Positions 24,955-34,020 of a stretch of DNA of 64,000 nt are shown here, in pieces. A program made the translations under genes and the position numbers. Source of the stretch: Cladocopium goreaui (Eukaryota > Sar > Dinophyceae > Suessiales > Symbiodiniaceae); NCBI GenBank assembly GCA_947184155.2, contig CAMXCT020006576.1:256001-320000 (forward strand). The letters are read 5' to 3'. Positions within the stretch are counted from its first letter, which is position 1, and the number at the start of each line of letters is the position of its first letter. A model generated the notes under the pieces. That model worked only from the letters and a program-made list of their open reading frames with translations, ran no database searches and was not told the origin of the DNA.

Positions 24955-26407
24955 GCGGAAGCGCCGTGGCGCTCGATGATGAACAGTGGATTACCCAAGA
25001 AACATATCGTATAAGCCGCAAAATCGGGAAATCTGGAGATCTCCAACGAAAATGAGCATTTGACTGGCAGAATGGCGGTTTGGACCAGCAAAACATCGCA
25101 AGTTAGTTCAAGCTGCATGGATCATTTAAGATCATTTAAGTATAGACTCCAAAGTGGATAGCTTATGGGACTCTTTCTTCGAGATGGACAAACAAAGTCC
25201 GGTGGATTTACAATTTCAGGAGGAAAATATGGAAATTCAACCGGCGAAATGAATGCTGTGTATACAATATATAATTGTAAACCACCAAATGCCATGTCTA
25301 TTCCACCGACGTTTTGTTTCTATGATGGTAGTTGAGGTCAGCCCCGGTTCTGCCCAATAAACGAATAACCAGAAATGTTGGCAAAGAATCATTTAATAGG
25401 CATTGGAAAAGCAACCTTGACACATTAAGCATAAATCATTAAGATGCATCATATGATATCCAATAGCAGCAGTAATAATTGAAATCACTAATCATCAAAA
25501 ACAACAAATAATCAGTAGAAACAATAATATTCGCGCTACTCATTAATCAGTATGTAATCATTGAGATAACCGACAATGACAAAAATGTTGACACTGATAA
25601 TAGCAATCGCAGAGTCGCAGAGTAACCACAATCATCTAACTTATAACCATAGGCACAAACATAGAACAGTTCGGAGCAGTTAATCAACCATAAATAAGCA
25701 GGTACCCCAACGTATCCCCAGTTATATCCCCATCGTATCTCTGGTTATTGCCCGCTAAACCCCCCAGTGAAGAATAGCCACAACTAACAATGATAAGCAG
25801 AAATATTGGTCAAGAAAAAGACAACAATTAGTCAAAAGTAGCCAAGATATCACGGAATATTCCCCAACCAATAAGCAATCACAACCACAAGCAAGTATTA
25901 TGATATAACAATTGCCATCACTTAAAAATAAAAGAATTCATCAACAAATCGAATCATTTCAGATAACCATTTTCATAGCTAAGAATAGTTCTTTCCCAGA
26001 ACCTGAATCTTCAATGGCCATTTCAGGAACCGATTTATTGGAGGTACCTACCATAAGGATCCTGGAATTCCCATCAACTATCTGACTAATCATCCACAAC
26101 AAAATATCCATAACTATCCATTATAATTATCCATTAACTATACCTTAACTATCCATGGTCCTTATGATCATTGATTAATTATCCATGACTATCCATTATA
26201 ATTATCCATATCATTAACAAAATATCCATTAACTATATCCATTAACTATCCATTAATTATCCATTGATAGTTAAGGTATAGTTAATGGATAAAAAAATTG
26301 ATAGTTATGGATATAATATCCATTGTATCATAACAAAGATATCCTTAACTATCCATTAATTATCCATTCATGTCTTCCCCAATGATCTCCCGATTTCCCA
26401 ATGATAG
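24955..26407 (+). other. VWA8 intron, AT-rich
   Basis: The first part is featureless. From 25380 it is A/T-rich with AATCAT/ACAA runs, and from 26098 to 26370 there is a tract of ATCCATTAACT repeats, partly inverted (GATAGTTAAGGTATAGTTAA). No gene seen. Confidence 0.65.
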
Positions 26408-26458
26408 GTGGGCCGCCTCCCCGGAGCCACCACGGTCGCCAACCTAGTGGAGGGCCAG
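26408..26458 (+). CDS. VWA8: probable VWA8 exon, last before the retroelement
   Basis: After ATGATAG the frame reads VGRLPGATTVANLVEGQ with a GC donor (CAG|GCGCAG). It is the last exon-like island upstream of the YR retroelement, so the element at 27.7-35.1 kb appears to sit in the following intron. Confidence 0.5.
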
Positions 26459-26526
26459 GCGCAGGATGGCGCCAAGGCGGGAACAAACGACTTGGAACGA
26501 CGACCTGGTGGAAGATGGGAAAAAAA

Positions 26527-26712
26527 ATTGTGTTTTACCAACAACAAATGGTGATTTAACCATTAAAAGTTGTGATTTGACCAACAAAAATGGTGTTTTA
26601 CCAACAACAAATGGTGATTCAACCGACAAGAATGGTGATTCAACCGACAAGAATGGTGATTTAACCAACAAAAACGGTGATTTGACCAACAAGACTGGTG
26701 ATTTGACCAAAC
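26527..26712. repeat. 21-bp minisatellite
   Basis: About 8 units like AACCGACAAGAATGGTGATT directly after an exon. The unit is a multiple of 3, so open frames (NKNGDLT on +, LLVKSPF on -) are repeat products. Confidence 0.9.
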
Positions 26713-27701
26713 AAGTACAATGTGACGACGCAAAAGTGAGGATTTCACACTGAAAACCATGAAGTATGGTTGTGAGTATGTATGTAAGATTGGATTTGTC
26801 AACTAGGGAGCAAAAAGTAGCTGTAAAGAAGCACACATGGTTGTGGGTCAAGACTTGGGACTCTAGGGCGCAGATTTGATTCATTTCAATTCGCATGAAA
26901 TTTCAGGGTTGACCCAATGCCCGTATCAAGAATTCCAAAGATATCATATGATCTAGTTTGAGGAAAGTGGACTTGACGTGGATTGATAGTGAGTTCCTAG
27001 CTTTGTGTGATGAAGTCCCCAGCAAACAAACGATGTAAAAGGATTTCCAGAGAGGTTTTGGGCAGTGCTCAATTAGCTGTGGGTCGAAAGCAACAACCCA
27101 AAAAAAATGTGCGTACATAGTTGTGCACGTCCCCACATATCACCTATTGTGTTCACATTTGAGATGCGAACAGCAGGGTGAAATGACCTAGATAGTGTGG
27201 GTTCTATATCCTGTTGTTGTTGGCTTACGCCCGCAGCACCTCCCAAAAGGGGAAAGCCTTGGGGGTGCCACATCACGAAAGGCTCTTTGGGCATACCTTG
27301 CGCCCAACGCAGTACCGGAGACCGCAACAACGAGGACACTGGGGATGGTAACTGCAAGGTTTGCCAAGAAGAAGTTAGATTCCAAGTTCAAGTACTGTGA
27401 TAAGAAATAAATAGAAATAATCCAGTTAATGTATGAATAATTTCATTGGTAATATGCAGGTAGTGTAGTAATAAGTTAGATTCCAACTTGAAGTTATGGT
27501 TACCATAACTGTGAAGCCATAACGCCATAACAACCAGCCCAACCATCCCCCGGGGGGACTCACCAGAAATGGCTTGGAGCCTCCAAACCCCCATCCCATC
27601 TTTTGGTGGCGACTTCATAGCCATGATAGAACCAGTTGTTGTTAGTGTGTATGTTTAAACGTCTCGTTTTTTAAGACGAAGAAGCATGTACCATATTTTT
27701 T
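26713..27701 (+). other. intron and left flank of retroelement 1
   Basis: No terminal repeat could be recognised by eye. A stem GTCT...AGAC around a T-run lies at 27659-27677, just before the first ORF. The true left end of the element is not fixed. Confidence 0.4.
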
Positions 27702-27720
27702 CTGTAGCATTTGGCTGCAG
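27702..27720 (+). promoter_or_regulatory. possible decayed spliced-leader relict
   Basis: CTGTAGCATTTGGCTGCAG resembles the dinoflagellate leader CCGTAGCCATTTTGGCTCAAG if two single-base deletions and three substitutions are allowed. It lies 8 bases before the first ATG of the element. It is weak alone; its position, equal to the clear relicts at 53.66 and 60.09 kb, is what makes it worth noting. Confidence 0.35.
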
Positions 27721-27728
27721 CTGTATCA

Positions 27729-28937
27729 ATGCGGGTTGGGGGCCAACCGGCCCCCGAGCTTTGCTGCTGCAGTTTGTGCCTGGCGGTCGGGCGCCTGTCA
27801 GTGTTCTGCCACTCCGGTGAGCTAGGACCAGGAGCGCTTGGATTCGCCACCGATCGCGTGCGCATCCTCTACAACGAGTTGCTCGACATTAGGGCTCGAG
27901 CTCCGCCACCTCCTCGACCTGGTGGCGTGATTGGTGTCCCCCCCCCTGTGGCAGAAGGGGTGGGCGGACCAGGGACCAACCCAGGAGGTGGTCCGGACCT
28001 GGGAGTGGCAGCTCCCGAAGCTCCCTTGGGAGGCGAGACAAGTGCGCCCTTGTCCACTCCCGGAGCTGAAGTCAAGACCGAGCAGACCGAGCCGGAAGTG
28101 CCACCTCCAGACCCCGTGAAGGGAAAGTCACCTCCCGAATCTAAGGGAGAACAAAGGGAGTCTGCGCCTCCCGTAGCACCAAAGGCTGGTGCCCTCACGC
28201 CTCAACCTCCTCCTCCTCCGCCCCACTGGCCGTTGTCGACTGAAGAAGAAGCGCCAGCCGCAAATTCGAAGGCTACCTCACGAGGGGTGGCGCCTGCTCC
28301 TCCTCCACCTAGTGTCACTGGGGCCAAAGGAGTGGTTCCTGTGAAAGCCGCTCCTCGCCTTCCAGCAAGTGAGGCTGCCAGTTCCTCTGCACCCAAGGCC
28401 ACAGAGGGAATCAACAAAGGGCCCAGGGAGGAGGACGAATACACCTACGAGAGTTGTGAGGAGGAAGCTGTTGAGGAGGACCCAGAAGTAGACAAAAGAG
28501 AAACCAAGTCTCCTGTGAAAGCGGAGGCATCGGCCCCAGAACCGTTAGAGGAGAATAGGAAGAAGGAAGCTCGGTCAGAAGAGAAGAGGTCAACTGAGGA
28601 AAAGCAGCGTCGATCCAGGGAAAGGTCCAGAGATCGCCGCGATAGGAGGAGGACATCTCGGGGCCGGTCAAAAACAAGGTCGCGCAGAAGGGGAGACAGG
28701 CGCTCCCGCAGAGAGGAGAGTGAACGAGGTGGTAGAAGGCGCAGAGGAGAGGCCCGACCAGTTTCTCCTCCAGGGCCACCTCCTGCTCACCTCGTGGGAC
28801 AAGGCAAGGGGTCTGGCAAGACCCATCCAGTGTGGAAGAAGTCCAAGGGCAAAGTGCGTGACGCCAGGTGGAAAGACATTCAGCAATTTGGCCCTAACAA
28901 AAGGAGGAAGAAGAGGAGAGAAGAGGGGCAAAGGTAA
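27729..28937 (+). CDS. retroelement 1 ORF1: Gag-like SR-rich protein
   Basis: 402 residues from the ATG at 27729 (the frame is open a little further left). The N-terminus has a Cys-rich patch (CCCSLC, CHSGE). A long Pro/Gly/Ala-rich middle follows, then an acidic stretch and a strongly basic Arg-Ser-rich region (RRSRERSRDRRDRRR type), ending in Lys/Arg-rich sequence. Such a basic tail would suit RNA binding, as in a nucleocapsid. I see no named domain. The stop overlaps the next start as TAATG, suggesting coupled translation of ORF2. It could be an accessory protein rather than Gag. Confidence 0.7.
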   Translation: MRVGGQPAPELCCCSLCLAVGRLSVFCHSGELGPGALGFATDRVRILYNELLDIRARAPPPPRPGGVIGVPPPVAEGVGGPGTNPGGGPDLGVAAPEAPLGGETSAPLSTPGAEVKTEQTEPEVPPPDPVKGKSPPESKGEQRESAPPVAPKAGALTPQPPPPPPHWPLSTEEEAPAANSKATSRGVAPAPPPPSVTGAKGVVPVKAAPRLPASEAASSSAPKATEGINKGPREEDEYTYESCEEEAVEEDPEVDKRETKSPVKAEASAPEPLEENRKKEARSEEKRSTEEKQRRSRERSRDRRDRRRTSRGRSKTRSRRRGDRRSRREESERGGRRRRGEARPVSPPGPPPAHLVGQGKGSGKTHPVWKKSKGKVRDARWKDIQQFGPNKRRKKRREEGQR

Positions 28938-30400
28938 TGCCCCCGAAGCTTCGACGGCCGGCAGCAGTAATCCCACACCCAGGTGGCGGTCGAAGGAGGC
29001 CAGCTGCTCGAGAGGAAGCTAGCGTGCCGGAGGGGGCTGCCAACACAGTTGAAGAAAAGTTTGGCCGAGGGGAGAACGTGGATATTGCCCAGCTGCCCAT
29101 TAGCGCTCTGAAAGTCGGGCAATTACTGGTCTTTGACGAGGCCAAATACTTTGGCGGAAGCTGCAAAGTTGCGGGGCGCTATCGGGAACTATGGCAAGGA
29201 GACCACGATCAACGTCTCAAGGTTCACATTACGGGCACGACCAACGCGGACTTGCTGGCCTACGCGACAGGGACAGCAGACCGCCTGGGGGAGGTGCATC
29301 TTTGCCCTCCCGGCTGCGCGGGGGAGCCCCATGCTCCCGGCTTGATCCACAGCCTTCAAGTGAGGAGTGTAAAGAAGGAGGAAGAGAAAGGTTTGGTTTG
29401 GGAGTTGGACTTAGAGACACCTCCCGGGGACGAGTTAGAGTCCCTTCGTCGGAAGCAGGAGGAGTTGGAAAGACAGTTAGTGGTAGCAAAAGGCGAAGCA
29501 GGAACAGCAGGGGAGAAGAAAATCTCCCGTTCAAGGAGGAGGAGAAAAGAAGAAGAAGAAGGGTCGAAGTCGGAGCTCCAGCAAAACCAGTACCGCCGAC
29601 CAGAAGAGGGCTGGCGCAGAGAAGGTCAGGAGGAAGAGAAAATGGGGAGGTCGAAGCATTGCGCGGAAGGACCTCTCCCTGATCTACGGGGGGACAGGCC
29701 TGGACCCTCAGGCCAAGATCCGTCGAAGAGTCATGCACTACGCCAAGAAGAAGTTGCGAACAAAGGCATCCAGTTCGTCCAGCAACAGCTCGACGTCGAC
29801 CTCCCGCACCGAAAGAAGCTCAGAGGAGGAGGGCGACCTCCTGCAAGACTCCAACAAGATCAGGAGCCTCCACCGTCATGGCCCGGGCCTTCTAGCAGCC
29901 ATGGGGGTGGGCCGCATGAAGGAGGCCATGGTCGAGTTGGAATTTGGAAGGAAGAGGAGGCTTCGCTGCCCCCCATCGCTATGAAGTATGTGAGGAGCAC
30001 CCTGCATGGAAAACTATCAGGGGGTGCCCTGAGGGAGGTTATGACACTGGCATCTATGCTGGACTTGATGATGATGGGTCGGGTAAGCGAAGCTGCCGAT
30101 CTGGGGATGCAGAGACTCAAGAGTATAGAACGGGTCTCTCAAGGGAGTACCTGGGCTTCCACCGAGAAGTTGGAGCTGATCGGGACCCTGGCACCCCAGA
30201 TCTCCACCAGAGCCGAGATGAGTGTGGCGGCAAAGGAGCTGAAGTTGGAGCACCAGGTCAAAGGAGGAGCAAGCCTATACAAGGGCAAGGGAGTAGGAGC
30301 TCCCGATTCAAAAGGAAAGAAAGGCAAGGTCGAAGACAAGGGAAAGGGCAAAAGGACGGGAGAAGGCGATCGAGGCTTCAAAGAGAAGAAGGACAAGTGA
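28937..30400 (+). CDS. retroelement 1 ORF2: Gag-like protein with internal frame excursion
   Basis: 487 codons from the ATG of TAATG. The first 200 residues look natural (ISALKVGQLLVFDEAKYFGG, then HLCPPGCAG). From a GAA/AAG run at about 29545-29562 to about 29945-29960 the natural-looking protein lies in another frame (SIARKDLSLIYGGTGLDPQA, then SNKIRSLHRHGPGLLAAMGV), while the annotated frame reads nonsense-like Pro/Gln/Gly sequence. After that the annotated frame is natural again (PPIAMKYVRSTLHGKLSGGA, DLGMQRLKSIERVSQGS), a helical Gag-type segment with a Lys/Gly-rich tail. Two compensating indels are the simplest reading. The ORF ends TGA, 8 bases before the ATG of Pol. Confidence 0.75.
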   Translation: MPPKLRRPAAVIPHPGGGRRRPAAREEASVPEGAANTVEEKFGRGENVDIAQLPISALKVGQLLVFDEAKYFGGSCKVAGRYRELWQGDHDQRLKVHITGTTNADLLAYATGTADRLGEVHLCPPGCAGEPHAPGLIHSLQVRSVKKEEEKGLVWELDLETPPGDELESLRRKQEELERQLVVAKGEAGTAGEKKISRSRRRRKEEEEGSKSELQQNQYRRPEEGWRREGQEEEKMGRSKHCAEGPLPDLRGDRPGPSGQDPSKSHALRQEEVANKGIQFVQQQLDVDLPHRKKLRGGGRPPARLQQDQEPPPSWPGPSSSHGGGPHEGGHGRVGIWKEEEASLPPIAMKYVRSTLHGKLSGGALREVMTLASMLDLMMMGRVSEAADLGMQRLKSIERVSQGSTWASTEKLELIGTLAPQISTRAEMSVAAKELKLEHQVKGGASLYKGKGVGAPDSKGKKGKVEDKGKGKRTGEGDRGFKEKKDK

Positions 30401-30408
30401 GGAGACTT

Positions 30409-33400
30409 ATGAAAAGAGAGGAGGTGGGAGTGACAGGCTCCCGGCGTGAGCAAGGCAAGAAAGGGGGTGACAAAGAGGAGGAGAAGTCAGAGAAAGCTCG
30501 GGAAGAGGCGCTTGGTGAGCCTCCCAACACGGGAGGAGGGAGCTGGAAGCTCCCGGGGGCATTTTGTCCTCGTCTCGATGGAGCTGCCACTCCAGGAGAG
30601 ACAAACCTTGTACAGTTAGATGAGACTGTCCGCTTGGATGATGAAAATAAGGAGATCCGTTTCAGCCAGGGTGGGGTTTTTTCTGAGGTAGTAGGGTGGC
30701 TAAGTAGCAGGTTGGACTCTTACTTTGTAGAGCGGTGCAGGGCCAAGCCCACGGGCAGGGTGTTCCCCTTGCCCACGTCCGACCTAGCATTTAAAGTCGC
30801 TTTCCCCCAGGAAACCCCAAAGGTACTTGGCTGTTTGCGTTTTTTGTGTGTTTCCCTTAATTCCCTCAATGGCGAGGGTCTGTATTGTACTACTGTCATT
30901 TCCTCTTTTCAAAAAAGAGTTTTGTCTCACCTTTTGGAAAATTGTCGTAGAGTACTGGAATGGGATGTCCAAGAGACTCCCGCGTCTTGGGCCAGTTTCT
31001 TCAACATAAAGACAGTGGATTACCGGGGAGAAGAAATACTGATGGCTCAGCCAATACAGTGGGAGAACATATCTCCCGCCTTACCCGATGAGGTAGGGTC
31101 AGTTGATCTTCAAAGTGTGGTTGAAATGGGCAGTGCTCACTACGTTACCAACTTCTCTGAGTACCTGTTGCCAATTGATGATCAAGTGTATACAAAGCCC
31201 CCTAAAGTTCATGTCCCTGCGGAGGCTTGGACTAAGGTGTGCGAAGGCCTCTTGGCCAAAGGCATTTGCCAAGTGATACATGAAAGCGAGATTTACCATG
31301 TTCATGGTCAGCCTCTTCTGAACGGACTGTTCGGGGTGAGCAAACATGAATTCTGCAATGGCTATGAGACTAGGCGTCTCATAATGAACATGATACCGCT
31401 AAACCGCATCTGCCGTGGGATCTCTGGAGATGTATCGACTTTGCCCTCCTGGGCAAACATGTCGGCTCTGCACTTGATGCCACATGAAGATCTGGTAGTA
31501 TCTTCAGAAGATGTGCGATGTTTCTTCTATATCTTCCGGGTCCCGCAGGAGTGGCATGGCTTCCTTGCTTTCAACAAGCCAGTCCCGCACCATTTGCGTG
31601 GTCCGCTGCCTGGTGTTTACTACCTCTGTAGCTCGGTATTACCGATGGGGTTCAAAAACTCCGTATCACTGGCGCAGCAGGTGCACCGAGTGGTGGTGCG
31701 CCGTGCCATGGTCCATAGTGGTATGGCTTTGGGCTCTGAATCGGAGATTAGGAAGGATCGCACCTTCCCAGGAGGTGGCCATCTTTTCAGGGTCTATTTG
31801 GACAACTTTGATGAGCTCAAAAAGGTGAACCGCCATTTGGCAGAGACCATCGAGGGGAAGCTATCGGCAATGAGCCTGGGGCTGCGTGAGGAATACTTAC
31901 GGCTTCAAATTCCACGTCATCCCAAGAAGAGCGTTCAGCAACAGCGTGTCGCAGAAGTGCAGGGAGCCATCGTTGATGGCTCCCGCGGTTTGGCTTATCC
32001 GAAACCGGAGAAGGTGATGAAGTATTGCCAGTTGGCCTGCCATCTACTAGCCCGAGGACGTTGCACACAGCGACAAGCTCAAGTAATTGGTGGTGGCTTT
32101 GTTTACCTGGCGATGTTTCGAAGACCCTTACTAGGCAGCATGAACGCTTTGTGGCAGTTCATCGTGAGTTTCGAACACTTCCCCCCGGTCATTTCTCTGG
32201 ATCTCCCGGAGGCAGTCAAAGAAGAGCTGGCCAGGTTCGTAGGCCTCAGTCCTCTTTCAGTGGTAAACTTCCGACTGGATCTCTCCCAGTGTGTCACGGC
32301 CAGCGATGCCTCGGAGTATGGGGGAGGGGTAACTTTCTCCCGCGGCCTCACAGAGGCTGGAGCTTGCGCTGCTAGATGCTCTGTGCGAGGTGACATTGTA
32401 GAGCCTCTGGAGGTAGAGAGCGTGCTCACAGTGGGCCTTTTTGATGGGATTTCGGCGTTGCGAGTGGCCGTCGACTCCCTTGGTTGGAATATCTTGGGCC
32501 ACGTCTCTGTGGAATCCAATGAAGAGGCACGCCGGGTGGTAGAGTCTCGGTTTCCCAGCACCCGTTTTGTGACTGACATCGTCTTGGTTGATGAAGCTGA
32601 AGTAAAGGAATGGGCCTGCCTCTTTAGTCAGGCTTCACTGGTCCTGTTGGGCTCAGGGGCTCCGTGCCAAGGGGTCAGCCAGCTGAATGCTCAGCGGAAG
32701 GGAGCTCTTCGTGACTCCCGCAGTGCTCTTTTCCAACATGTCCCCCGGGTCAAGGCCTTGGTCCAGAAGTTTTTCCCATGGGCTCGAGTGGCGTCTCTTG
32801 CTGAGAACGTCGCTTCAATGGATGAACAAGATCGGAAAGTCATGACAGAAGCTTTCGGGGACACGCCCTGGATGATTGATGGCAAGGATTTCTCAATTGC
32901 TCGCCGACCTCGGTTATATTGGTTTGATTGGGAGCTAGTTGCTCAAGAGGGAGTCACCTTTCAGCTCTCCCGGGATTCTTCCAGCTCAGCTTGTCATACC
33001 GCCAAGGTGCTCACTCAGGTTGACGAGAGGGATTATTTGCATCCCGGGTGGACCAGGCAGGAGGTACAACCCCTACCAACCTTCACCACCTCACGCTGTC
33101 GTGACTATGAGGGACACCGTCCTGCAGGAAAGGCTCAGTGCCAGGCCCACGAGCTTGAGCGCTGGAAAGCCGACCACTACCGGTATCCGCCCTATCAATA
33201 CCAAGACAAGAACTGTTTGCAGCAACGGTCCTCCGGTGAGCTTCGGCTGCCTGACATCGAAGAGCGAGAATGCATCATGGGCTTCCCCCGGGGCTATACC
33301 ATGCAAGCTATGAAGAAAACCCTCCATAATACCCCGGGGCACTTGGCCAGCCGGCTCTCCATGATAGGCAACTCATGGAATGTCACTGTCGTAGCCTGGA

Positions 33401-34020
33401 TCCTGAACCACCTGGGCTACCTTCTGGGGTTTCACCCACTCCTTAGCCCCCAACAGATAGTGGAGCGGACGGCTCCCGGAAGCACTCATAGTCTTCAAGC
33501 CTATCTGCAGCGGCCCCCTATGCGGCAGCAATCTACTAAGGTTCGCGGACAATTGGGCCATCAGCTCGTGCGCAAGCTGTCATCGCTGGTGAGTCTCAAA
33601 GGTGAAGATCTTCTTCTCCAGGCAGGCTCGGAAGATTTGGTTCGCTACCAGCGAATGAGGGCGAGTCTCCCGGCCCGGTTGTGGCGTTGGAGAGTTGCCT
33701 CTTCGTGGCAGTGGCGCGGTGGACGCGAACATATCAACGTGTTGGAAATGAGAGCCGTCCTCAATGCACTCCGTTGGCGCCTTGAGAGACAGAGTCAGGT
33801 CAAGATCAAGTTTGTACATATGGTCGATTCGCTTGTGTGCCTTCATTCACTTTCAAGGGGAAGATCTAGTAGCCGCAAACTACGTCGTACCCTTCTCCGT
33901 GTCAATTCCCTCCTCCTTGCAACTGGATCCTCTGTGGTATGGAGTTATGTCCATACCAGCCTCAATCCGGCGGACGCCCCTAGTCGGCGTCCCCGGAAGC
34001 GCAAATGGGCTAATGCCTAA
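30409..34020 (+). CDS. retroelement 1 Pol: RT - RNase H split by a DNMT3-like methyltransferase
   Basis: 1203 residues from the ATG at 30409. The frame is open further left, but that part overlaps ORF2 and is low-complexity. RT lies at about 270-600: motif A SSEDVRCFFY near 365, motif B LPMGFKNSV, motif C YLDN near 462 (Asn where YxDD has the second Asp). RNase H starts with ASDASEYGG near 631. A C5 methyltransferase follows at about 667-1005: motif I GLFDGISALR, motif IV GAPCQGVSQLN (catalytic Cys near 752), motif VI ENV near 799, RRPR near 832, then MGFPRGYT and IGNSWNVTV. RNase H resumes with HINVLEMRAV near 1107, VDS near 1139 and NPADAPSR near 1185. All methyltransferase signature residues look intact, and the order resembles DNMT3-type enzymes. 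The stop lies inside the start of the recombinase ORF (ATGCCTAA). Confidence 0.92.
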   Translation: MKREEVGVTGSRREQGKKGGDKEEEKSEKAREEALGEPPNTGGGSWKLPGAFCPRLDGAATPGETNLVQLDETVRLDDENKEIRFSQGGVFSEVVGWLSSRLDSYFVERCRAKPTGRVFPLPTSDLAFKVAFPQETPKVLGCLRFLCVSLNSLNGEGLYCTTVISSFQKRVLSHLLENCRRVLEWDVQETPASWASFFNIKTVDYRGEEILMAQPIQWENISPALPDEVGSVDLQSVVEMGSAHYVTNFSEYLLPIDDQVYTKPPKVHVPAEAWTKVCEGLLAKGICQVIHESEIYHVHGQPLLNGLFGVSKHEFCNGYETRRLIMNMIPLNRICRGISGDVSTLPSWANMSALHLMPHEDLVVSSEDVRCFFYIFRVPQEWHGFLAFNKPVPHHLRGPLPGVYYLCSSVLPMGFKNSVSLAQQVHRVVVRRAMVHSGMALGSESEIRKDRTFPGGGHLFRVYLDNFDELKKVNRHLAETIEGKLSAMSLGLREEYLRLQIPRHPKKSVQQQRVAEVQGAIVDGSRGLAYPKPEKVMKYCQLACHLLARGRCTQRQAQVIGGGFVYLAMFRRPLLGSMNALWQFIVSFEHFPPVISLDLPEAVKEELARFVGLSPLSVVNFRLDLSQCVTASDASEYGGGVTFSRGLTEAGACAARCSVRGDIVEPLEVESVLTVGLFDGISALRVAVDSLGWNILGHVSVESNEEARRVVESRFPSTRFVTDIVLVDEAEVKEWACLFSQASLVLLGSGAPCQGVSQLNAQRKGALRDSRSALFQHVPRVKALVQKFFPWARVASLAENVASMDEQDRKVMTEAFGDTPWMIDGKDFSIARRPRLYWFDWELVAQEGVTFQLSRDSSSSACHTAKVLTQVDERDYLHPGWTRQEVQPLPTFTTSRCRDYEGHRPAGKAQCQAHELERWKADHYRYPPYQYQDKNCLQQRSSGELRLPDIEERECIMGFPRGYTMQAMKKTLHNTPGHLASRLSMIGNSWNVTVVAWILNHLGYLLGFHPLLSPQQIVERTAPGSTHSLQAYLQRPPMRQQSTKVRGQLGHQLVRKLSSLVSLKGEDLLLQAGSEDLVRYQRMRASLPARLWRWRVASSWQWRGGREHINVLEMRAVLNALRWRLERQSQVKIKFVHMVDSLVCLHSLSRGRSSSRKLRRTLLRVNSLLLATGSSVVWSYVHTSLNPADAPSRRPRKRKWANA

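Noticed and set aside
29944-30408. Extending Pol leftwards to an upstream ATG at 29944
   Set aside because: That stretch overlaps ORF2, whose frame there reads as conserved Gag-type helices, while the Pol frame is low-complexity. The ATG at 30409, 8 bases after the ORF2 stop, fits the packed layout.
33764-34012. Starting the recombinase at 33764
   Set aside because: The upstream part overlaps the RNase H motifs of Pol. The ATG in ATGCCTAA at 34013 is the better start.
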